Made by a program: the position numbers and the translations under genes. The notes beneath the pieces were generated by a model. The model was not told the DNA's origin and did no database searches. It saw only the letters and a list, made by a program, of their open reading frames with translations. A stretch of 64,000 nt of DNA from Mesorhizobium sp. Lineage in GTDB: Bacteria > Pseudomonadota > Alphaproteobacteria > Rhizobiales > Rhizobiaceae. Location of the stretch: NCBI GenBank assembly GCA_004963905.1, contig SUGL01000003.1, forward strand, positions 220,030 to 284,029, in the 5' to 3' direction. This document shows, one piece after another, positions 17,001 through 25,300 of this stretch; within the stretch, counting starts at the first letter, position 1; the number at the start of each line of letters is the position of its first letter.

Positions 17001-20000
17001 CAGTCCGGCTCTTGACGTCGAACCCGTCGGAATGCAGCGCCAGCGCCAGGCCCTCCACCTTGATGTGGTTGGCCGTAGCGGAGGGCAGTGTGGCCGAGAC
17101 ATCGAGGCGCGGCGTCGCGCCTTGCCCCGCGGCCTTTACCGAAACGGTCTGCAATTCCAGGTCGACGGGGCTTGCGGCGGTGCCGAATTTGAGCGGCAGG
17201 CTCGGGCCGTTCGAGTTGAGGTCGAGCGAGAAATCGCTGGCGCCGTTCGGATTGATGGTGCCGGCGGCCCTGCCCGAGATCTTGTCGCCGGAAAGCGTCG
17301 CTTGGTCGACGACGAGGCCGCCCGACGTCGAGACGCTGCCGGCGGCGTCGAGATCGAGTGGCCCAAGCCCGATCTGACGGGTCTGGGCGGTCTCCGCGCC
17401 GGCGAGCTTGGCATTGAACCGGACATCGGGGTTGGCCGACCGACCCGTGACATGCGCCGTGCCCTCCAGCGTTCCGGCCGCATCGAGGCCAGGCACGAAA
17501 TCATTGGCGAGCGCCGCCGGCAGATTGGCCAAATTGGCGGTCAGGTCGAGAATCTGACCAGCACTGCCTGAAACGGTCGCCGTGCCGCCGCCGAGATTGA
17601 GCGCGAGCTTCTCGATGGTGGTGACGCCGTTGGCGATCGAAAGGCTCGACGGCTCGGCGATCGCCGCCTTGATGCCGCGCACGGTCGCTTCGCCGGACGC
17701 GATCTCGACGCTGGTCTTGCCGTCGGCGATCTTCACGCGGCCGGTGGCGGTGGCCGGAATGCCCGACGCCGTCGCGCCGCCGGCAAAGTTGGTCCAATCG
17801 CCGTCGCGCTTCAGATCGATGCCGATGCCGCTGATCACCGTGCTCCCGGAAGTCACGCTGTCGGCCTTGATCGTGCCCGCGATCGCCGGCCCCTTGAGAT
17901 AGTTGGCGATGAGCGCGTTGACGGTGATAGTCTTTGCCGCCAGGTCGCCGCGCGCGATCGAGGTGCTTGCCGCGTTGACGGTGACGGTCGGAGCCCCGCC
18001 ATCCTTGGCGAAGGCGATCGTGCCGTTGATATCGCCGGTCGCCGATTGCCCGCCGAGAGCCGCCAGCGGCCCGATGTCGGGAACGGCAAGCGTCAGCGTG
18101 CCGAGCGGCAGATACTGATCGTCGAGCGCGAGATCGCCCGAAACCTTGTTGTCGCCGAGCGCCAGGCTGAGCCCCCTGATCGAGCGCTTGCCGTCGGCGG
18201 TCACCAGCGAGGCGCTGATGTCGAGCGGCTGCTCCTCCACGCTGCCCGTCAGTGAAACATCGGCCGAAGGGTTGGCGATGTCGGCCTTGCCTTTCGTGGA
18301 GAGCTTGATGTCCTTCACCGTCCGGCCAGCCGCCGTCAGGCTGGCGCTGTCGGCTGAAATCGAAAAGTCCGGTGCCCAGCGCGGCCCGCTCGCGGTCAGC
18401 GCGAAATTGATCCCGCCGGCGAGCGGCGTGCCGGCAAGCGACGATAGCGGCGAGACGTCGCCCAGAGTGCCCTTGACGTTGGCCTGAATGTCCGAGCCTC
18501 GCATGCTGCCGGTGCCGCTGGCGCTGAGCGAGCCGGAGGTAATCTCCAGCGAATTGGCCGCGAACGCGCCTTGCGGATCGCGGGTCGCGGTGGCCGAGAA
18601 TTTCACCCGCTCGCCAAGCAGCGAGCTGATTTGTGGCGGCAGCGCCGTCGATACGGCGTCAGCGTTCATCTTCAGCGTCATCGACAGATCGGCGAGCGAG
18701 ACACCGGCCGTCAGCGCCGCATTGAGCGCATCGCTGCGCAACGTGCCCTTGTCGATGGTCACGTTATCGCGGCTGACCGTGCCTGAAAGATCGGCGGCGA
18801 GCTTGCCCGTCACCAGCGGCGCCAGCGTCGCCACGTCGGTTTTCAGGCCGGCGGCGGCGAGCTTGACACTGACCGGACCGCCAAGGGTCTCGACATCGAA
18901 GCCATCGGAATGGATCTCTCCCGTCACATTGTTGAGCTGAGTGCCGCCGACGGCGATCGAGGCCAGCGCGGTGCCGATATCGACCATAGGAGTCTTGCCA
19001 TCGCCAAAGGCGCGTGCGGTCGCCTTCTGGACCGCGATCAGGATCGGCACGGCGCTGTTGCCGACATCGATGGTGACTGGCTTGCCCTTGGCTGAAAGCT
19101 CGACGGCAAGGTCGCTGGCGCCTTTCGGGTCGACATTGCCGGTCGCCGTGCCATGCACGGTGTCGCTCTCTATAGTGGCGCGCCCGATATCGACCCCACC
19201 GGCCGTGGTCGCCGTGCCGGCGATGTCGAAGCTCGTCTTACCTGCGAACAGCGACTTGAACTTTTCCGGCAGGAAGCGCTCGAATTCGCCGTCGCCCTTG
19301 GCTTCGATATAGTGGCCCTTGTCGCTGAGCTGATGGCGTCCGGTGAGCTGGGTGATGATCTGGCGGTCGACGACGAAGGTGCCGATGCCGCTCCAATTGG
19401 CGAGCGGCCCGGTACCGGAAACGACGATGTCGACGGGTGGCGCATCGGGCAGCTTGAGCAGGTTGGCGATGATCCCGCCCGCCGGCTCCGACGCCTTGAG
19501 ATCGAGGTCGAGCTTGTTATCGGCCGGCGCGAAATGGACCTTGGCGTCGACATTGCCTTGCTTGCCGTCGTGGCGGGCGACGTTGAGCACCGTCTCGATC
19601 GCCAACGGCGATGGGTCGGCTTTCAGCGAACCCTTGGCGGCAAGTTCGGCAATGCCGCTGCCGGCAAGCTGCTGCCCGAGCGCGATCTCCGGCAAGTCGA
19701 TCTGCTTGACATCGACCGAAACCGGCAGGCTGCTCGAACCGCCCTGCGAAGGCTGCTGGCCGGCTTGCGGCAGCCGCGCCAACTCGATGCGCCCGGCGGC
19801 GATCCGATCGGCGTTGAAATTGCGTGACAAGAGCGCCGTCGGCGACCAGTCGAGCGCCACCTTGCGCGCCACCAGCCAGGGTCCGGCGCGATCCTCCAGC
19901 ACGACGTGATCGACCCGCAACGCGCCGGACCATATGCCTTCGATGCCGCTGACGGTGACCTTGCGGTCCTCGCTCGAGGCCATTTTCGAAATCATGCCGG

Positions 20001-20118
20001 CGAGATTTTGCCGGCCGCCTTCGGTTCCGGTCAGAACGACGAGCGCGCCGATCGCCACCACCAGCAACAGGAGCAGCGCGTAAAGGCAGATGCGAAGGAT
20101 ACGCCAGAATATCTTCAT
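14065..20118 (-). CDS. tamB: TamB, inner-membrane-anchored translocation/assembly and lipid-transport protein
   Basis: This 2017-residue protein has one N-terminal membrane helix (about 7-30), a very long beta-rich, AsmA-like periplasmic region, and the TamB C-terminal domain (about 1600-2017). The last includes GRLTILAKRLTFTEGTVGF and the terminal GVFYEREY. TamB-type proteins span the periplasm as a hydrophobic groove and work with TamA in outer-membrane protein insertion and phospholipid transport. The start is two bases after the tamA stop, so the pair is coupled. Oddly, about residues 315-936 and 937-1558 are tandem copies offset by a constant 622 codons (for example DIGPLAAL near 680 and 1302). 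The protein is longer than the roughly 1260 residues of E. coli TamB. Confidence 0.93.
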   Translation of the reverse strand: MKIFWRILRICLYALLLLLVVAIGALVVLTGTEGGRQNLAGMISKMASSEDRKVTVSGIEGIWSGALRVDHVVLEDRAGPWLVARKVALDWSPTALLSRNFNADRIAAGRIELARLPQAGQQPSQGGSSSLPVSVDVKQIDLPEIALGQQLAGSGIAELAAKGSLKADPSPLAIETVLNVARHDGKQGNVDAKVHFAPADNKLDLDLKASEPAGGIIANLLKLPDAPPVDIVVSGTGPLANWSGIGTFVVDRQIITQLTGRHQLSDKGHYIEAKGDGEFERFLPEKFKSLFAGKTSFDIAGTATTAGGVDIGRATIESDTVHGTATGNVDPKGASDLAVELSAKGKPVTIDVGNSAVPILIAVQKATARAFGDGKTPMVDIGTALASIAVGGTQLNNVTGEIHSDGFDVETLGGPVSVKLAAAGLKTDVATLAPLVTGKLAADLSGTVSRDNVTIDKGTLRSDALNAALTAGVSLADLSMTLKMNADAVSTALPPQISSLLGERVKFSATATRDPQGAFAANSLEITSGSLSASGTGSMRGSDIQANVKGTLGDVSPLSSLAGTPLAGGINFALTASGPRWAPDFSISADSASLTAAGRTVKDIKLSTKGKADIANPSADVSLTGSVEEQPLDISASLVTADGKRSIRGLSLALGDNKVSGDLALDDQYLPLGTLTLAVPDIGPLAALGGQSATGDINGTIAFAKDGGAPTVTVNAASTSIARGDLAAKTITVNALIANYLKGPAIAGTIKADSVTSGSTVISGIGIDLKRDGDWTNFAGGATASGIPATATGRVKIADGKTSVEIASGEATVRGIKAAIAEPSSLSIANGVTTIEKLALNLGGGTATVSGSAGQILDLTANLANLPAALANDFVPGLDAAGTLEGTAHVTGRSANPDVRFNAKLAGAETAQTRQIGLGPLDLDAAGSVSTSGGLVVDQATLSGDKISGRAAGTINPNGASDFSLDLNSNGPSLPLKFGTAASPVDLELQTVSVKAAGQGATPRLDVSATLPSATANHIKVEGLALALHSDGFDVKSRTGPVSGMVAADKIDLDNPTVAPLVAGKVTAKVAGSLAPDAIAINSGSATSGAVDGAFNGRVSFADGSVDFTVKADVLSAALPAAVRGVLAQRTQLSATTQRDAKGNVSVGPVKVASGAFTADGQASIADNTLSAAIKGALADMSLLSKDAKGAITFALNAQGAPAAPDLSLTVNSDRLSVAAREITGLKLIATGKADAANPAANVQLTGNVAGQPLQGSAVLATTNGKSAINGLLLSLGSSKISGDLALDQAFVPVGTVSLDLPDIGPLAALALEKAEGDVRGTIAFAKTDNGPNVAVKATTAAIKRGDLSAKNVAIDAQIANYLAAPVISGTIRAESVISGGTAVTGIDVDLKRDGDWTGFSGGATVKNIPAKAAGRVKMANGTTTIELASGQATVQGIKAAIAQASTVTIANGATTLDRLVLNLGGGTATVTGKVAQTLDINANLARVPVSLANSFSPSLDAAGSISGTVKVSGAPATPAVAFNVDALGVQTSQTRGAGLGGINVSSSGTFAGNKLAFDAAISDSAGLGLKGGGTVTTAGTPALALDFNGKVPFSFLAAKLAAQGLALNGTANVDVQVRGPASSPVISGKVTTSGARLLDARSGLAVNDIAADVSIGGGVARINRLTGTLSTRGSLSASGTVGITPAQGFPADLSIKLTDGRYTDGRVVTANLGGDLTIKGPLVSAPVIAGTINLARTVITVPEKLPGSLSALDVKHKNAPRAVRAQDRALNPPTSSGSGNGGSGLVLDVTVNAPNQIFIQGRGLDAELGGSLKLTGPASSPQAVGTFTLQRGRLTILAKRLTFTEGTVGFQGSLVPYLNLTATTTTSSATVTIVVSGEATNPKFTFSSVPALPQDEVLAQLIFGQSMSKLSPLQIAQLAQAAAQLAGVGGSTSLLENLQSAIGVDNLDVTTDEKGGTAVSAGKYLNDRTYVTIQKGDKPGSGKATIDLNVGRGVKLRGEANDAGEAKGGVFYEREY

Positions 20119-20120
20119 CG

Positions 20121-22049
20121 TCAGAACGCCTGACCGATGCCGGCATAGATGCCGAAATGCGGATCGCTCGGATCGCGGTTGAGCGGCACGGCGGCATCGA
20201 TGCGCAGCGGCCCGAATGGAGTAAGATAGCGCAGGCCGACGCCGGCGCCGACCTTGACGTCAGCGAAATCGGGGAAGGATTTCGTTGACACCGTGCCGGC
20301 ATCGACGAAGGGCACGATGCCGATCGTGTCAGTGATTGCTATGCGCATCTCGACCGAGGTTTCGAAGAGTGACAGGCCGCCGATCGGCTGGCCGTCGATG
20401 TCCTTCGGGCCGATGCCCTGATAGGCATAGCCGCGCACCGAACCGCCGCCGCCGGAATAGAAACGCCGGTCGGCGGGCACGTTCTGGAGTCCGGTGCCGA
20501 CGATCGAACCGATGGTGGCGCGTTCGGCGAGCACGAATCTGCTTGCCGTGTCGAGCGACTGGTAGGCGGAGCCTTCGCCCTTCAGCTTGAGGAAGGTCGC
20601 GCCATTCAGGATGTCATAGCTCGGCTCGGCATAGGCGAGCGCCCGGAAACCCCTGGTCGGGTTGAGCTTGTCGTCGCGGCTGTCATAGACATATTGCAGC
20701 GGAATGCTGGCGATCAGATAGGTGTGCTTGCCGAAGGCATCGGTGATCCTCGAATAGTCGAGGTCGAATTCAGCCGAGACCCGCTGCCTCTTGTCGAGGT
20801 CATAGGAGACGCCCACGTCACCCTTGACCGAGAAATGATCATAGGCGTCCGGGTGTTCGAACACGGTCTTGATGCCAGTGAAGAACTTCGACGTCGGCCC
20901 GAGCACGCCCGGCTTCTCGAACATGATGCCGGCATTGTAGTTGAGCGCGGAAATGCTGTTGCTGCCGATGCCGCTGATGGAGCCGTCGATGCGCAGCTTC
21001 TCCGCCTGGCCGAACAGATTGCGGTGACCCCAATAGCCTTCGAGCCCCAGCCCTTCGGTATTCGAAAACGTGCCGCCGAGGCCGAAAAAGCGCGGCTTGC
21101 GCTCGCTGACCTGGACGTCGATCGGAATATTGCCTTGGGCGTCGAGGCTGTCGCCTTCTTTGACGGTCACGCTGTTGAAGACCTCGAGCCCGAGCAGGCG
21201 ATCGCGGGCATCGTCAATCTCTTGCGGCGAATATTGCTGACCTCGCTTTAAGCCGGTCATGTATTCGGTGAAGTCGCGATCGACCTTCTCGGTGCCTTCG
21301 ACCGTGGTGTCGCCATAGCCGGCGACCGGGCCGGCCGCCACCGTCAGCGAGACGTCGAGCGTCGAGGTGTTATGGTCGGCGACGATCTCGCGGTCCGTCA
21401 CCTTGGCGAGCGGCCTGCCCTCTTCCTTGAGCGCCCGCACGATCGCCGCTTCCGCCTTGAGCACCGCGCCCGATCCGGCATCGCCACCGGCGATCAGGCC
21501 GAAATCGGCGCTTGCCAGACCCGCCGCGTCGCCTTTCAGCCGGATGTCGCCCAGCGTGAATTTCGGCCCGGCGGCAATGCTGACGACCACCGGGATGGGC
21601 TGCGGCCCCTTGAATTCGGCGTCCGGCGGCAGTTCGTCTATGGACTTGCCCTGAATCGTGATGGTAACCACGCCTTCGTAGCGGGCGTCGGCGTAAAGCG
21701 CGGCGACGAGCTGTTCCCGGTCGCTGCGCGCCTTGGCCATCAGGCCGAGCGACCCTGACACCGGATGCTCCTCGTCGCTTTTGAGCGCCGAGGCATTCTC
21801 CAGCCTCTCGGCCAGGTCCTTGTCGGCATCCGGCGCATCGATCGTCACCGAATAGCGCAGAGGATCGACGATATCGGCATCCTCGTCCTTGGACGAACCC
21901 CAGAGCTTGATGCCGAAAATCTCGAAAGCGGCCGCCGTCCGTGCTTCGCAGGCGAGCATGGCCGAGCAGGCAAGCGCGAAAAGCAGGACGCGCGGAAGCC
22001 CGCGCCCTGGCGCGATCCCTCCTGACATCTGCGTTTCATGCGCCGGCAT
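20121..22049 (-). CDS. tamA: TamA, BamA-family outer-membrane assembly protein
   Basis: The 642-residue product has an N-terminal signal region (hydrophobic LLFALACSAMLA near 20-32) and POTRA domains from about 60 to 330. A 16-strand bacterial surface antigen (D15) barrel fills the C-terminal half and ends in phenylalanine, as outer-membrane barrels do. Barrel signatures include GYAYQGIGP and RYLTPFGPLRIDAAVP. With TamB it forms the TAM complex that helps insert certain outer-membrane proteins. The start at 22049 gives a full signal; an ATG at 22028 is an alternative, and neither has a strong ribosome site. The next gene, tamB, starts two bases after this stop. Confidence 0.92.
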   Translation of the reverse strand: MPAHETQMSGGIAPGRGLPRVLLFALACSAMLACEARTAAAFEIFGIKLWGSSKDEDADIVDPLRYSVTIDAPDADKDLAERLENASALKSDEEHPVSGSLGLMAKARSDREQLVAALYADARYEGVVTITIQGKSIDELPPDAEFKGPQPIPVVVSIAAGPKFTLGDIRLKGDAAGLASADFGLIAGGDAGSGAVLKAEAAIVRALKEEGRPLAKVTDREIVADHNTSTLDVSLTVAAGPVAGYGDTTVEGTEKVDRDFTEYMTGLKRGQQYSPQEIDDARDRLLGLEVFNSVTVKEGDSLDAQGNIPIDVQVSERKPRFFGLGGTFSNTEGLGLEGYWGHRNLFGQAEKLRIDGSISGIGSNSISALNYNAGIMFEKPGVLGPTSKFFTGIKTVFEHPDAYDHFSVKGDVGVSYDLDKRQRVSAEFDLDYSRITDAFGKHTYLIASIPLQYVYDSRDDKLNPTRGFRALAYAEPSYDILNGATFLKLKGEGSAYQSLDTASRFVLAERATIGSIVGTGLQNVPADRRFYSGGGGSVRGYAYQGIGPKDIDGQPIGGLSLFETSVEMRIAITDTIGIVPFVDAGTVSTKSFPDFADVKVGAGVGLRYLTPFGPLRIDAAVPLNRDPSDPHFGIYAGIGQAF

Positions 22050-22209
22050 TAAGACAACCTAGTCGACAAATCTAAAATTGGAATGAAGTTCTGAAACGCT
22101 CGTAAAGGGGCCATAATCCAATTGTCTTAAATAGACCGGGCTTGGAATTCACACCTTTTGCATCTTCGCAAGAAAGTGTGATCCTTCTCATAGAGGTTCT
22201 GTCGAAATA

Positions 22210-22257
22210 CCGGCCTGTGGCCGGGATGGAAACCGTTGGCAGGTGAAAAAACCTGCC
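22210..22257. other. Two short hairpins and a possible -35 box upstream of the alpha-2-macroglobulin gene
   Basis: The 284-base divergent gap between tamA and the alpha-2-macroglobulin gene holds CCGGCC-TGT-GGCCGG (22210-22224) and GGCAGGT paired with ACCTGCC (22238-22257). They are followed by a TTGACA at 22269-22274 with no good -10 box at the right spacing. Their function is unknown. Confidence 0.35.
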
Positions 22258-22333
22258 GCGTTCCGGCGTTGACAAGCCCGTTTGATGCTTGATCATGCCC
22301 GGACGCTGGCAATGTCTGGAGGGTGATGTGGCA

Positions 22334-25300
22334 ATGCGCGCGGCTCGCGGTCTCTCTTTCCTTCTCCTTCTCTTTTTCGCCTTGAGCGGCGCGGCACTTG
22401 CGGCCGAAGCCCGGCGAATCGTGACGACCGACAATTCCGACTATTTCGGTTTCGACCTGAGGTCCGATCAGAATGTCAGCCTCGACCAATGCAAGACCAC
22501 ATGCCTCGGCGATCCCGCCTGCCGCGCCTTCACCTACAACACCAAGGCCAAATGGTGCTTTCTCAAATCCGACTATAACCAGCTCAAACCGTTCAGCGGC
22601 GCCGTCGCCGGCAAGATCGCCAATGTCGATGGCGATCCCGATATCGGCGCTCCGCCGGCGCTCGCCTTCTTCCCCAGCTGGATGGCCGACCAGGCCCAGC
22701 AGTTCCGCAACAAGCTGACCGATCCGGCCTATGACAAGCCGACCGAGGGCTTGGCGGCGCTCCAGGCCGCGGCCGAGCAGGCGGCGCTGACCGGCGACCA
22801 TCGTCTGGCCATGCAGAAATACCAGGCGGCCCTCTCCGTCCTGCCGGACGACGGCGCGCTCTGGCTGGCGCTGGCGCGCGAGACGCTCGGCGTGCAGCCG
22901 GCTGCCAACACCGCCGAGCCATCGACCTTGCCGGCAAACATCACCTCGGCCGCCTTCAACGCCTATAAGCTGGTGCGCACGGCAAAGACCCGAGCCGAAG
23001 CCTTGGCGCTGCTGGCCGCCGGCCTCGACAAGCGCGACCTGTTCCGGCCGGCGATCCAGGCCTATGAGGCGAGCCTCGCGCTGGTGAACTCGCCGGCCGT
23101 CCAGGCCGACTATGCCGACCTCAAGGCGCGCAAAGGGTTCCGGGTCATCGACCATTCGGTGGATACCGATTCCTCTTCGCCGCGCATCTGCGCGCAGTTC
23201 TCCGAGGAACTGGTCAAGACCGGCGTCGACTATTCGCAGTTCGTTACCGTCGACAACGCCGCCCCCAAAGCCGTCGAGGCCAAGGACAAGCAGATTTGTG
23301 TCGAAGGGCTGGAACACGGCCAGCATTATGACGTGACCTTCCGCGCCGGCCTGCCGGCCGCGATCGGCGAGACGATCGCCGCCCCGGTCGTGCTGTCGAT
23401 CTACGTCCAGGACCGCGCCCCGTCCGCCCGCTTCACCGGCGACAGCTTCGTGCTGCCGGCCGGCGCCCGCCGCGGCATTCCGGTCGTCACCGTCAACATG
23501 AACGCCGCCAAGATGAAGCTCTATCGCATCGGCGACCGGTCGCTGGCCCAGCTTCTGTCCGGCTATCAGTTCCTGCATCAGCTCGACGGCTATGACATTT
23601 CCACAATCTCGGACCAGATGGGCGAGCCCGTCTGGGAAGGCACGCTCGACATCGCCAACGACCTCAACAAGGAGGTCACCACCTCCTTCCCGGTCGACGA
23701 GGCGATCCCGCAGCGCAAGCCCGGAGTCTATGTGCTGACCGCCCAGCCGGTCGACGACAAGAGCGACGAGTATGGGTCGCGCGCCACGCAGTGGTTCGTC
23801 GTTTCCGACATCGGTCTGTCCACCTATACCGGCCAAGACGGGCTCAATGTCTTTGCCCGTTCGCTCGGCTCCGCCAAGCCGATCGCCGGCGCCGAACTGA
23901 CGCTGCTTGCCAAGAACAACGAGATTCTCGGCACGGCGACGTCCGACGCCGAAGGCCACGCGGTCTTCAACCCGGGCCTCACCCGCGGCGAAGGCGGCAT
24001 GGTGCCGGCCGTGCTGATGGCCAAGCAGGGCGACAACGACTTCGTCTTCCTCGACATGGGCCGCGCCGGCTTCGATCTGTCGGATCGCGGCGTTGCCGGG
24101 CGTGCCGCGCCCGGCGCGCTCGACGTCTATGCCTGGACCGAGCGCGGCATCTACCGCGCCGGCGAAGACGTCCATGTCGCGGCGCTCGCCCGCGACGGCG
24201 CCGCCAAGGCGGTCGAGAACCTGCCGCTCACCTTCATCTTCACGCGGCCCGACGGCGTCGAGAACCGCCGCATCGTCAGCGACGGCGCCTCCGCCGGCGG
24301 CCATGCCGTCGACCTGCCGCTCGAGCCGAACGCCATGCGCGGCACCTGGACGGTGTCGATCTACACCGATCCCAAGCAGTCGCCGGTGGCGAGCCAGATG
24401 TTCCTGGTCGAGGACTTCGTGCCGGATCGCATCGAGTTCGACCTGACCGCCGACAAGAAGGAGATCGCCCAGGGCGAGACAGCCAATGTCAGCGTCGACG
24501 GCCGTTTCCTCTACGGCGCGCCGGCGGCGGGCCTCGCGCTCGAAGGCGAGATGACCCTGTCGACCACGGACAGCTGGGACCGGTTCAAGGACTTCACCTT
24601 CGGCCTCACCGACGAGCAGTCGGCCGAGCCTTCGGTGACGCCTTTGGCCAACCTTCCCGTCGTCGGAGATGACGGCAAGGCGACCTTCCCGGTCTCGATC
24701 GACCAGTTGCCCTCGACCACCAAGCTGATCAACGCCAAGGTCACCGTGCGCATGCGCGAAGCCGGTGGCCGTGCCGTCGAGCGCTCGCTCGACATCGCCG
24801 TTCATCCGGAAAAGGAGATGATTGGCATCCGTCCGGACTTCGAAGGCGGCGAGGTGCCGCAAGGCGGAACCGCGAAGTTCAGCATCATCGCGGTCGATCC
24901 GAACGGCAAGCGCGAGGAGCTGAAAGGCGCCCAGTGGTCGCTGGTCAAGGTTGAGCGCAATTACCAATGGTATCGCTCCAACAATTCCTGGAATTATGAA
25001 GCGGTCAACCTCACCAAGGCCGTCGCCAACGGCCAGATCGACCTGAACGCCGACGGCGAGGCGACCGTGTCGCTTCCCGTCGACTGGGGCCGCTACCGGC
25101 TGGAAGTGGAAACCGCCGACCCTGACGGTCCGGCGACCAGCTACGAGTTCGACGCCGGCTGGTACGTCGCCTCCACCACCACCGAGACCCCGGACGGCCT
25201 GGAGATCGCCCTCGACAAGGACACTTATACCGCCGGCGAGGTCGCCAAGCTGAAGGTTTCGCCGCATTTCGCCGGCGAGCTGCTCGTCACCATCGGCGCC

